Part shown: positions 11,639 through 28,342 of the stretch, in pieces
How the letters are laid out: every line of letters starts with the position of its first letter
Position numbering within the stretch: position 1 is the stretch's first letter
DNA from: Azolla pinnata
Taxonomy: Eukaryota > Streptophyta > Polypodiopsida > Salviniales > Salviniaceae
NCBI GenBank assembly: GCA_037176905.1
Contig: JBBBWG010022222.1
Location: 158,032 to 222,031, forward strand
Direction: 5' to 3'
Length of the DNA stretch: 64,000 nucleotides
The notes under the pieces: generated by a model
What the model was told of the DNA's origin: nothing
Database searches by the model: none
What the model saw: the letters and a program-made list of their open reading frames with translations, nothing else
Program-made: the position numbers and the translations under genes

Positions 11639-13263
11639 GATCAAACGAACCGTAAATGCTTGTATATACGTTGGATGAGCTGTTCCACAGGTTTCCTTCT
11701 TTGGAATATTAATGAAACATGGCAAAAAGGTATCGAGAAGATTCTAGAACCTTGTATTTTTTGAGTTGTGAAAGATGCATGAAAACTTCCCTTCACAGAA
11801 TACTTCAAAGAAATGAGAATTGGAAGATGATGAATGGCATGTTGAGTGCACCGTTTTTCATGTTCTGACGAAGAAACCCAACAAAGTCAGCGATATATGT
11901 CTTGTGGTAATTCCAATGAATCCACCGATCTGCTATCTTTCATTATCTTTTACGACCCTGTCTTTGATCCCAAGAGCTGGCTACAGAAAAACCAGAAGTT
12001 CACTTGAGAAAATATATATTGTCTGAGCCATGCTGCGAGTTTCTGTTCTGTGACACCAGTTGAAATCAACCTGAGTGTCACAAAGACACTGAATTTGAAC
12101 CCGATTCCATGATCTTGCATCTATCTGTCTTCCATCCTGCAAACGAGCTATGGACTGACCAGGAGCTCACCTAATAAAATCAAGAAGCTAAGCTGAGAAA
12201 ATTCCTGTCTGTGATCAAGTTCACAAAGACATCGTTTCTAAATCCCAAAGGTCAGACTGATTCCTGAAATAGAATGATGTACTTTGAAATGCCTTATCTT
12301 GGAGGAGATGTCTTCTTCTCGCCCAAAAAATATTTGCAGGAAAAACCAAAAGCTCGTCTCAGAAATGCTTCCATTTGAGATTCAACTCTTTATGATGAAG
12401 TAATATGGCTATTGGAGGATTATACAACTCAAGATGCTAAAAAAAAAAGAAGCATCATATTGCGTGCACCATTTCATGCTTTTTTCTGTTTAAATGTCTT
12501 TATGGATGACAAGTAGCTTCCGCATGGAAAGCTACACAGCGTACAACAGTGAACAACTTCCTGCTCTCCGAAACTCTGATGGAAAAACAGGTATTCTGTT
12601 TCCCTATGGAGAGCTACATTGCCGTTTCTAGGCAGAAAAGTTCCTCTATTGCTTGAGCCACTTATCTACTTTCTGTTTCACAATTTCCACATTAATGAAA
12701 TGCAAGCTCTTTTCTTCATTAATTCGCAAACTCTGTGACACAGATCACAGGATTCTATATGAGCGGTCTCGAAAGACAGCACAAACAAAAAAAGAAGCTT
12801 TTTTTCTTCCTGTTTCCTATTACTGACAGAAAGACCAGTTTGAAACGAACAAGACTGTTTGCAAGGAAGGGAAGAAGTGGTTCCGGGGCGCAACGAAAGG
12901 AGTTTATGGCATGGGCAAGGAGGAGTACAGGCAAAAAGGGACAAAAGAAGAAACGCTTGAGAGACCAGGAAACTCGGCTTACCAGAGAGGCCACGAGCTG
13001 GAGATCTTTTCCGTAGAAACGCCTCAGAAATGCCAGCAAACAGGAAGAATTCTGTGGATCCGGGAAGACGATGAAGAGGATGGATAAAGCGGATGCAGAA
13101 ACGGCGAGCTGGAGATCATTTCGATAGAAACGCCTCAGAAACGCCTGCAAAAGGAGGAATTCCGCGAGCAGGAAAGAGGGATGAAGACGACGCAGAAATG
13201 GAAGCTTCTGCGAGACGCAACGCAGGTTTTCCGCTCGCAAAATTTTTTGAACTCTTCACACGA

Positions 13264-13299
13264 TACGTACATGTATACGTATACGTATACATGTACGTA
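13264..13299. repeat. 36-bp perfect palindrome
   Basis: The sequence from 13264 to 13299 reads the same on both strands. Each arm is 18 bp, built from TACGTACATGTATACGTA and its complement, with no loop. It sits inside a longer stretch of alternating purines and pyrimidines. Confidence 0.9.
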
Positions 13300-13659
13300 C
13301 GTATACGCGCCGTATTCGTACGGTGTACACGTAGAAAAAGGCCCATGTGTATGCATGTGATACATACAAGAGCATGTAATGCATGTGCATGTATCATCAA
13401 TACAATGCATGCAAGTGCATGTGCATTCGAATGCGTGTCGACCGAAACACATGTATGCATGCGTATGTGTACGTGCTTGAATGTTTATGCAGGTGCATCT
13501 GTACGATGCCCGATCGATATCGATGTGCATGTACGTGCACGTGTACGTCTCGAAGCTTGATATTTTGAAGCAATGGGTCTTCGGTTCGAGCCCGGTGGAA
13601 GGTTTTCAGGAGGATTTCGGCCCGATCACAAGAGCTGATGCCTCGGCGAAAATCTGGTC

Positions 13660-13935
13660 TTACAAATTGATTTGAACCACGTCTTGAACCGGAGGTTGCA
13701 AACCCTTGCTTGATAGTTTGTGTTCTTGTTTTAGCTGACTGATCTATTGAGCCTTATACATCACCGCAGTTTGGCAATAGGAAGAAGACAATGATCCTTA
13801 CGGATTGATTCAAACCGGGTCTTAATCTAGAGCTGCAAAACCTTGCTTGATAGTTTGTGGTCTTGTTTTAGCTAAGCATCTATCGGGAAGAATCCTTATA
13901 CATCTTAGCTGTTTGGCAATAGGAAGAGGACCTTG
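13660..13935. repeat. Tandem duplication of about 137 bp
   Basis: Both halves contain the blocks CTTGCTTGATAGTTTGTG, TCTTGTTTTAGCT, CCTTATACATC and TTTGGCAATAGGAAGA in the same order. The copies have diverged by substitutions and small gaps. Confidence 0.8.
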
Positions 13936-15204
13936 GGCTTACATGTCTACTTCATCAACAACTTGAAGCGCCGAAGTGCTTAGCCTTCGCGTGGTTTTTT
14001 TCTTATTTGCTCTTATCGAAACCATTCATGAGACAATTAGTGGTGATAAACCTCCCCTCATTACTCACTCATGTTAACCCTAATAGAAAATGGATCTTTT
14101 CCTTGAAAGAAAGCTCGATATTGTGGAAATGGGTTGTCTCGTTCACACATTTTCAAAAACTAGAAAAGAACAAAAAAAAAAAGTTATGGGCTTTAGTGTA
14201 AAGATCCAAGTTGCTATCGATCCAATTTCAAGAGAAATCTGAAGAAAATTCCAATTAGACTTGCCACATGCTTTCCAATGTTTGGCAATTTAGTTCGTCC
14301 ATGCACGGAACAAGATCCTTTTCAGCACATCCTTTCAGCAACAAGATCATTTGATAAACTGACTACTCCATATATAGCTTCAAATTGCTCAACGCAAGTT
14401 CTCTATATGTAGTTGGAAGATGAGATGATGCTTGCCAACTCATAAGATCCGAAAAATTATCAGTAAAAAAAATATGAATCAAATTTGTAACCTTGTAAGT
14501 TATATACTAAGATGTGTGCGAAACATGTTTTTCTCTTGCCAATACAATAAATTTATGACATTATTTTGGACTCTGAAAAAATCAGAGCAGTACATCATTC
14601 ACCAAATTCAACCATAGAAGTCTTAGAACTTGGGGATGAGTCCATTTCCCCCATCGCTATGCCCATAGAAACTTTCCGGAATATCTTGTTCGCGGACAGT
14701 TAAAGACTTCAAAAGTTGGATGACACACACTCTAGTTGTAGTGTGCATATAAGAATTGCATTAGCATTTAGAATCACAAATTCATCACTCCCTTTACAAT
14801 TCAAACACTACTTGAACTTACTCAGTGTTCACACGTTAGATTAGGCATGCATTTGGTGATGAAGTTCAAATTTAAAGCATAATGATACTCGAGATGGTGT
14901 CCCTGGACACTACAAAGCCATTGGATACATATATAAATGCTTCTAGAACTTTCAACCAAAACATTTCAGTCTTGGAGACCTAATGATACTGCCACTATCA
15001 ATTCAATGTTTCTCATTCTGCAAAGGCGTTGCTCTGCATGTTAAATGTTTTTCTAGGCGAAGTATTTACTCTCCAAAGCCTTATTCAGTCATATACAGCT
15101 ATACATAATAAAAAATTGCAATTTATAGCTTCCTGTCTTCTGATTTGAACCCAATATGAGAAGGAAAACAGTGAGATTGGCATAAACACCATCACCACCA
15201 TCAT

Positions 15205-18200
15205 TTAGAACTGGCTATTCAAATACAAGTATACTCCTACTAGTGAAGCAAGCCCAACAACAATTGCTATGGGAAGTACATTCCTACAAGAAAATACAAC
15301 AATGTAAATATGTCAATACATCTTCAAAAAGCTATAGCACATTTAATAGCAATGTAAAAGCTCCATATGTAGGCATATAACATACTTATGCATTTATGCA
15401 TGTATGTGTCTGTTGTATATATACAGTAGCAATGTGAAAAAAGCTCCATATGTAGGCATACAACATACTTATGCAAACATACATACATGGTACTGAAACT
15501 AGAAAGCGAGGAGAGTGTGAAATGTGTTTTGTTACCCGATGGCAGCATCATTTTTTATTTGCTCTTTCCGTGCTTTTCGGACATCCACTTGATTGACGTT
15601 CTTTGATACAGGAAGATCATATGGCCTAAATCTTCGCTTAGGTGCATAACAAACTGGGTATTGTTTTTATATCAGAATTAACAGCTCAAAATCTACACAT
15701 CCAATGATAATCTACACATTAAAAACTCAAAATCATGTATAAATACTCAACTTTATGTGTGCGTCATGCTAGTGAATTTTGCATTAACTTGGGCCTCAAA
15801 AATCCCTCCAATGAAATTACTCAATTATCTTGTGATGGTAAAGCATACGACAGAGAAAGAAGATTTTTTCATACTAATCCAGGTAACCACAAAAAAGGAT
15901 TTGATCCGTCCTTAAAACCAGCAACCATAATTCAAATAACATACTTCAAAAGAACAGACATCTAATTTCAGTAGCATGATTACAGTTTTCGTGCAAAGTT
16001 GTAGTGACACGGTTTTTTTGCTCACCTGGTGCAAATGTGGATATCGTACAACCAAATTCGGTTTCTTTATTTTCAGACAGATAGAGTGGCAGCACCTGTG
16101 CTTTAGGCTTAAACAGTGGAGGGGATGAACCAAAACACGTGAAGAATTCTCTCCCATAACAATCTCATGCCAGTAAGCCTACTTTCAACACTGTAAGTAT
16201 CTCCAGTATTCTCGTGGCAGAAAAACATATATTTAACAATTGTTGTAGTTTAACTAATTGCTAAGGTAATTAACATTGAAGAATTGAATAAAAAGAAGAA
16301 GAAGGGGGTTAGACCACCTGACCACCCCCTGGTGAATAGTGAGATAAATTTAAGACACTCCGTGTCCCATACCACCTTGATGGCCTATATGATACCCTAC
16401 TGGTTATTATGAGGAAGCTCTGGCAGTGTTATGCTCAACTTTAAAATTTCCCCCTCAACATCCGTTCTCTGCATCCCTAAGCTCGTGCATAATAGAATAT
16501 TAGATTGACACTCTTTTCTGAGCATTAATGAGGGATCATAACGTGTTAACGTGCTTTTGCTAGCAAATGCTGCCGATATGCATTACTTTTACCAGATAGA
16601 GCCCAACACTAATCTTTTGGTTACTATATTACAACCTTGCGAGCTATAATCATATGAGTTTAACGGGTCACAAGCTGCAATTATACGTGCGTGATGGGTC
16701 ATGAGATCCATTCATGTATGTAATGGGTCAGACGGTTATTTGATGGTTCATCAGAATTGAGAAAGGGAGGGAAAGAAATATATTTTAAGTCGGAGAGTTC
16801 CCAACTTCATAGATCAACTGGTTTGATACATTATCTTGAAGTGAGGGGTGTTAGGTTCAAGTTCCCTTCTTTTAAGAGTTAGCCTATAAAAATATCGTAA
16901 GCTGTAGCCTTTGGGTGTTATAGCCTTTGGTTGATGATGATGTGACCTTTGGGAACTACAGGGAACATAATGTAACTAGGGAGATAATTGCACTGAGCAC
17001 TGCTAAGAAGACTCTCATGAAGCACATTATCATACATACACTCTCAAACTTGCTCAAAGCAAATATGTACTATTAACAATCTCCTCGTTTGATTTCCAAC
17101 ACCTTGCCTCACATCAGTGAGAATGTGAAACATCTCAGATAACAATTATTAAAAATATGATATGTTGCATCAATGAGTGTAACCCCCCCTACTACAAAAG
17201 AACTAGCCCTTAGACGATGAGAAAATGACCTTCATGTAAGTTTCTTGTTGGCTTTCAAGCATTCTCTTCAATAACTAATGATAGGATAATTCTCCTTAAA
17301 AAGAAAAAAGAAATGGCCTTACAATTAAGAGCAACATGTGTCGTAGAATGTGAGCTTTGAGCTTCCATATCATTTACAAAGTTGTGATACATTGGCATTG
17401 TGTGCAGTATTATATACTTACAGATCAAAATAGTAAGAAAGGAAGAAAGATGTACTAACGTCTTTTTAGGCCAATCTGGCCCTTGATATGCAAGGAACAA
17501 TACTGTGTCTGAAGTGAAGTGTAGTGAATCCCATCTTACATCTTTATATTTTGCATCAGTCTAGAACTCAAATGACATGTGAAGGTATTTTATCTTCAAC
17601 ATATACTTAACCACCCTTTCCATTATCATGGTTTCCACGGGAAGGTATTCATAACTTCAACTTATACTCAACCCAAAAATGCTTTCCATGATCATGATCA
17701 TAATGAAGGAATTAAATGTCAATGTATGTGGCCTTTGTTGAGGTAACTTCCGATTGCAAGCCCAATCCGTATCTTTATAGGGAACATATGCAAGATATGT
17801 TTCAACGTACCAATCCCAAAGTTTAAGGATTTCTTTGATCTACAACATTTATATCTCAATTTTACAAGCATCTCTTCCTCTTAGGATAGGTTCAAGCAAC
17901 GATCACAAACTTTTGGTATAGTCTCGCAGTTTAGGTCATGGACGTGAGGAGGCACGATGATCACGTGTTTCGAAGATCGACAAATGGGCTCAAGCTTTTG
18001 AATGCAAAAACAAAATGGTGACTACAACCCAAAAGAGATCTGCATATTTGTCCAAATGTGAATGACCGGCATGTCTGAGAATGCGCAAGTATAATGCGTG
18101 ATTTGTATGTATGAATATATGCTAGTCTGCATCACTAACCGGGACAACGGAAGTCGTCTGTCAAGGAATCGAAGGATTTCCTCTCATTGTAGATGTACCT

Positions 18201-18714
18201 GCAATGATGCCATGAAAATCAGCGATTCGCAAGCAGACAATAGCAAGACTAGAAGAAAATGGAATCAGATCTTTCGTCCAAAGCAGCCCGAGAAAGGAAG
18301 ACCAGAATTCAAAAAGAAAGATACTGACACAAGAATCTGAAGAAGAAGAAGAAGAAGAAGATGATGATGATGATGATGATGATGAAGAAGAAGAAGAAGA
18401 AAGAATCTTCTGAAGCAGGAGCTGTTGTACAAAACGAGCCAAACTAGGACTCACCCACAGTCTCTGCAGATGTAAGCTTCTTTGGCAGAAGCTCGCATGG
18501 AGATCCGGTGCTGAGCACTAACGGAAGGAAGATGCAGGCCATAAATCGAAGAAAAAGAAGAAGAAGAAGAGGAGGAGGAGGAGGAGGAAGCAATGAAGAA
18601 GTTGCTTCTGATGGAGACACTGTGTGCAGCTTGGCCATGGCGGGGTCGGCTGAATGGAGGTTTTGCAATGCCGAGAGGCAAAGAAGCGGATGTGGAGGTG
18701 CTCGCCATAGCCAT
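15205..18714 (-). CDS. Chloroplast rubredoxin-like membrane protein
   Basis: Four exons join in phase: 18714-18455, 18198-18140, 15653-15536, 15283-15205, giving 171 residues. The first 70 or so residues are rich in Ser, Ala and Arg, with a serine run, as in a plastid transit peptide. The rubredoxin iron site is complete: YICRDCG (Cys83, Cys86) and RCPVC (Cys105, Cys108). A basic linker follows (APKRRFRPY, then RKARKEQ), then one C-terminal membrane helix (VLPIAIVVGLASLVGVYLYL) and a three-residue tail. This layout matches small plant rubredoxin-like proteins such as Arabidopsis At5g51010. Related plastid rubredoxins assist photosystem assembly or redox reactions at the thylakoid; the exact role here is inferred. 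Exon 2 is only 59 bp and sits next to a 2.5-kb intron. Confidence 0.88.
15350..15490. repeat. Tandem duplication in intron 3 of the rubredoxin-like gene
   Basis: AAGCTCCATATGTAGGCAT followed by ACATACTTATGCA occurs twice with a period close to 80 bp. It is non-coding. Confidence 0.85.
16802..16875 (+). mobile_element. tRNA-derived SINE-like head with pol III boxes
   Basis: TAGATCAACTGG (16810-16821) fits the A box and GGTTCAAGTTC (16854-16864) fits the B box. Their spacing is typical of tRNA genes and SINE heads. No cloverleaf can be folded convincingly, so this is not a tRNA gene. I did not find clear target duplications. It lies in the large intron 2 of the rubredoxin-like gene. Confidence 0.4.
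18332..18402. repeat. GAA/GAT trinucleotide tract
   Basis: A run of GAA triplets is followed by GAT triplets and again GAA triplets. It lies in intron 1 of the rubredoxin-like gene, between exon 1 (18455) and exon 2 (18198). Confidence 0.95.
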
Positions 18715-20965
18715 TCGATTGTCTGTGCTGCAGCAGCTGCCAGCAAAGAAAGAGAAGAGCTTTTGTCACATGAAACACACACACACACACACACACAAAC
18801 TCTTGAGAAAATACAACATTTGAGAGAATGAGAGAGAGATAAGATGGAGGGCAAAAAAGGAATATGTTTTGCACTCCATTCATGATCATGATCATGAATG
18901 ATTGATGATGATCATCATCATCATCATCATCGATGGCCCAGTGATTCTCGATCGATGTCGAAGAAAGTTTACCGCGAACTGTTGCCATCAAGAGCGTACA
19001 TTGAGATTGTAAGAGTCTGATTTGCAGAAGACAGAGAGTGCATTAGATGGACAATGTGTTGAAAAACACAAGGATCTAATGTAATTAGAGAGAGAGAGAG
19101 AGAGAGAGATTTTTATATATAGGGCTCGGATAGCGAACAAGGTTTTTGTGGAGTTCAATGGTGGTCTCGAGTTTCATATGGAGGATTGGACATCTCAGCT
19201 TCCATTTCGTGCGAAGGTGTTTCGTAGAGTGATGACTTTAAAATGAAGACAAGGGTGCATGTGTCTTTAGTACGATGATCGATTAAAGATCTCAAACACA
19301 ATGTTATTTCTTGCCTCGGTCGCTAAAACAATATGGATAGTTATATAACAATTGTGGGTATCATTAATCGGAAATGTTTTGTCACATTTTTCAATAAGTT
19401 TCCGTTGAAGGCAATAGAGTCTTACAAACCTTAAAATATAAGGTTGTATTTAATTATCAAAGATACTTAGGTATGCGATATAATTAGAGCTCGAGGAATA
19501 GTTTTTTATTTGATAAAGTTTCTAGAGCATCTCAACAACACCTTGTCATATTGCTACATTTAAAGCGATTTCAATGACAATGGTTTTTTTCTATTGCCAT
19601 ATTGTCTTCATACAAACATACATTTACAAAGAAAAGACTACAAAGAATTTGGTAGTTTCTACAGATTCATGCCTTGTTGACAGCTTGAAATATCCCTTCA
19701 CATTTCATTGAGTGGGAAAAAGAACAAAGCGACGAAGATCAGTTACTGGGTATCGGCTGGCAGTGCACAAAATGGTCCAAAGATTATCAGCAGCTTATCA
19801 AAGATTTGCCCCCAAATTTGTAACACAAAGATTCAACAGAGCCCCCAAAAAAAGGCATCTTTTTGGGCTTGCATGCATTGCCATTCATTACCTTTTAGAT
19901 CATCTTGGAAAGCTCTGTGCAAAAGAAGACTTGAATATGGCAAGCCCTTGTAACCTTGAAAGCAAAGTAAGAAATGCTGCAAAAAAGGCAGGTTGATGTG
20001 GTCATCTGAAGAAGATTGGCATCATGGTATGTGAAGCCATATGCCAATTTACACACAATACATATGCCGCTGAAATGAAATCCTCCTCGCCTGCGTAGGC
20101 TTTTTCCGCCACCTGTTTCTTTAATTGGCTGTTTTCTATCACAGGGACTTGCATAAAACCTTACAAATTCACAATATCTGAATTCATTTGTAAATATGGA
20201 TGTATTGTAGCATCTGATATTATTAGAGACTTCTAACTCAAAAAAGAGAGCTGAACAATAGACCTTCCATAAAGTAGATGTGGTCGCGTTAGATTATAAT
20301 TGAGAATATGCTTTAACCTTCACTGTTATAACACCAATGGCTTTACAAAATATGCTTTACATTCCAATGAATAGTTCGGTGACGCACCTTATATGTTTGA
20401 TGTTCCCATCAGCACCAGATTGAATGTAAGAAAATTTAAACATATTCAATCGCAGCTTTTCATGGTTTTCATTTCGACTGACATCTCCAACTATGGTCGC
20501 CAATATAGAAGTATCAATACGATTTTATAAAACATCATACAGAAAATGGACATTAACACTTCCATAATCCATTACATGTCAGAGGGTGCCTAAAACCTCA
20601 AAAAGAGGAACAAGTATAGAGGATTAACTCCCTGTATCACTGAATGGAGTTCTAACTCCCTTTTGTGTTAGTATTTGCTTGTTCCTAAGGAATTAGTTTG
20701 AAAAAATAGCATGTAAATGGTACAATGCTAAGACTCTAATCTATTCTGGTTATAATAAGGAAAAATATGTTTAACCTATCAAATAATGTACAAAACACGA
20801 TCAGGAATCCCTGTATCATATATCAAGCCTCTACCTTGGTGTTAGCCCACATGTACACCTTCCAATATAGCTTCGCATGTGATCCATGAACCCAGAATAT
20901 ACCTTGCTTCCCAGTGGACCAGAATTATCCAGTGCTTTTCTTCTGTGACATAGTCGATTCCCAAG
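18715..20965. other. Spacer upstream of the rubredoxin-like gene
   Basis: The part near 18776-18796 is a (CA)n run, and 18885-18935 is rich in ATGATC/ATCATC triplets that can pair with themselves. Two overlapping frames near 19708-19996 reach 81-94 codons, but they overlap each other, lack a recognisable domain and have no family resemblance, so I do not call them. I see nothing else. Confidence 0.55.
19086..19121 (-). promoter_or_regulatory. Candidate TATA box plus (CT)n leader of the rubredoxin-like gene
   Basis: On the minus strand, CTATATATAAAAA (around 19121-19109) is followed directly by a (CT)n tract. This TATA-plus-CT arrangement is common at plant core promoters. It would give a leader of about 370 nt before the ATG at 18714. 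The distance makes the assignment tentative. Confidence 0.35.
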
Positions 20966-26747
<5,782 letters not shown>

Positions 26748-28342
26748 GGATTCTGTGGAGCTTCGTCTGCGCGCAGCAGAAAATGAATTCCTTCTTCCTT
26801 TCTTTCGTTTCCTTCTTCTTTCTTTTTCTTTCCTTTTCTTTCTTTCCTTTCTTCTTTCTTTTTCTTTCTTTTTCTTTCTTCTCGAATCTCAGGTCTCGGG
26901 TTCAAATATCTCTTTCTCTTTTTCTTCTTCCTTTCTTTCATTTTCTTGCTTTTCTTTTTAAAAACACCACCATCACTTGTACACAGAAAAACAGAAGCTC
27001 AAATTATATGGAGCTCAAAATGTGTTCTTCTCTTTCTTTTTCTCTGATCAGAAACTAGGTGCTCGAATCGGTGACCTGATTGATCGACCCTCCTACAAGC
27101 AAGCAAGAATCGGAGCTTGCGATTTAAGTTTAGGGTTTAGGGTTTAGGGTCTAGGATCCTCCTCTTGACAGCTTATGTTTCATAGGATCCCAATGTCCAA
27201 TTTACCCATTTGTGTTGTCCATTACTCGTAAGAGCCTGGTTGAGACAAAGCCCTCTCTTTCAAGTTGTTTGCCTCCTGACTCTTACTTGTTCATCTATAC
27301 ATAGTATTTGAGATCAATGGATCGCTTGCTCGCTTGATCGCTCTTCTAAAGTTAAAAACCTTTTACCATAAGGATGAATGGTATGGACTCAGCTAAAAGA
27401 TGTATGAATTCCGTTGGGATTCACGAACTCACATAGATACACAACGGCAGAAGATGTATGAACTCCTTTATCTGATTTTGACATGCTCATCTGTACACGC
27501 ATCTGAAACCGACCAATTACTCGAATCGACTTTAGCTCAGTCCAATTAGAGGAGAAAGCGATTGGTTAACAAAGATTCTCACAGGGTATGTGGAGATCAA
27601 TCAGGTGGCTATCATTTTTAGCAAGGTCGGCCAAATGCAATGTCGTAAAGATCGATCTAAGCAAGAAGAAGACAAAGAGATAGAAGAATGAGGCGAATTA
27701 CGCACGCAATGGCTATCTCGCATTAACCACACCAATTCACACAAATTAGCTTAGTTAGGCACATTCACAATATGAACACATGTATGGGGTCATCAGTCAT
27801 ATCTTGATGTAAAGACCAGGTAAGTGATTACAAGAAAAGAGAGCAAAACATGTTGTGCTGATAAATGTTGAGATACAAAGGGAATTAAGGCAAGTACTGA
27901 ATCAATCTTCATTGCCAGAATATGTGAAACAAATGTGACTATTATTACATCACCGAAAGAAGAGAGTCATGTCAAGGAGCTAAACAAAACATCTCTTTGA
28001 ACTGACACACTATTCACTTCCTCACATGTTTCACTATCCATGTCAGAAAAGCTATTATCATTACATTACCAGGCTATGGCCAAAAAATCTCGAACCGATG
28101 CACAATTCGCCTCCAAGTAGAATTTGAACCATCGATCAAACTCGGCACAAGTCAGTACCCCTGCGAAAAACAATACTATGATTACATTGTTACATAGCCT
28201 CCATAACTACAGGCAAAACATGTCTACGTTCCTGCGTACAGATCTTCAAACCAATGAGCTTCCACTTCCCCCCATGTTGCATTTATCTGCATCAAAAAGA
28301 AGAATGCCAAGAGCTTCATGTGATCAGTTTCTTTGCTTATCT
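26748..28342. other. Spacer between the MYST gene start and the end of FZL
   Basis: Upstream of the MYST start codon is a long C/T-rich tract (26785-26955, CTTTCTTT-type on the plus strand), which appears as purine-rich DNA on the transcribed strand. Its open frames are artefacts of the tract. Three plant-type telomere repeats occur at 27127-27150. I see no gene. Confidence 0.6.
27127..27152. repeat. Short interstitial telomere-type repeat, TTTAGGG x3
   Basis: Three consecutive TTTAGGG units, the common plant telomere repeat, are followed by a variant TCTAGG. Short copies (telo-boxes) are frequent near plant promoters. This one lies about 390 bp upstream of the MYST start codon. Confidence 0.9.

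Larger units (their letters stand above)
11639..15204. other. Spacer between AUG6 and the rubredoxin-like gene
   Basis: This spacer is the upstream region of AUG6 and the downstream region of the next leftward gene. I see no gene. It contains a degenerate duplication near 12980-13160 (CTGGAGATC...TAGAAACGCCTCAGAAA occurs twice), a CATG/TACG-rich alternating purine-pyrimidine stretch (13260-13550), and a 137-bp duplication. The open frames at 13093-13560 come from the alternating repeat on both strands. Confidence 0.6.

Noticed and set aside
13093-13560. 155-codon frame rich in Tyr-Val and Cys-Met repeats
   Set aside because: It comes from alternating ACGT/CATG simple sequence that is also open on the other strand. 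There is no domain and no splice context.
13583-13593. Perfect B-box-like GGTTCGAGCCC, suggesting a tRNA gene
   Set aside because: No A box lies at the right distance upstream and no acceptor stem or cloverleaf can be drawn.
19708-19996. Two overlapping frames (81 and 94 codons) as a small gene
   Set aside because: They overlap in different frames over the same DNA and neither has a recognisable domain or family pattern.
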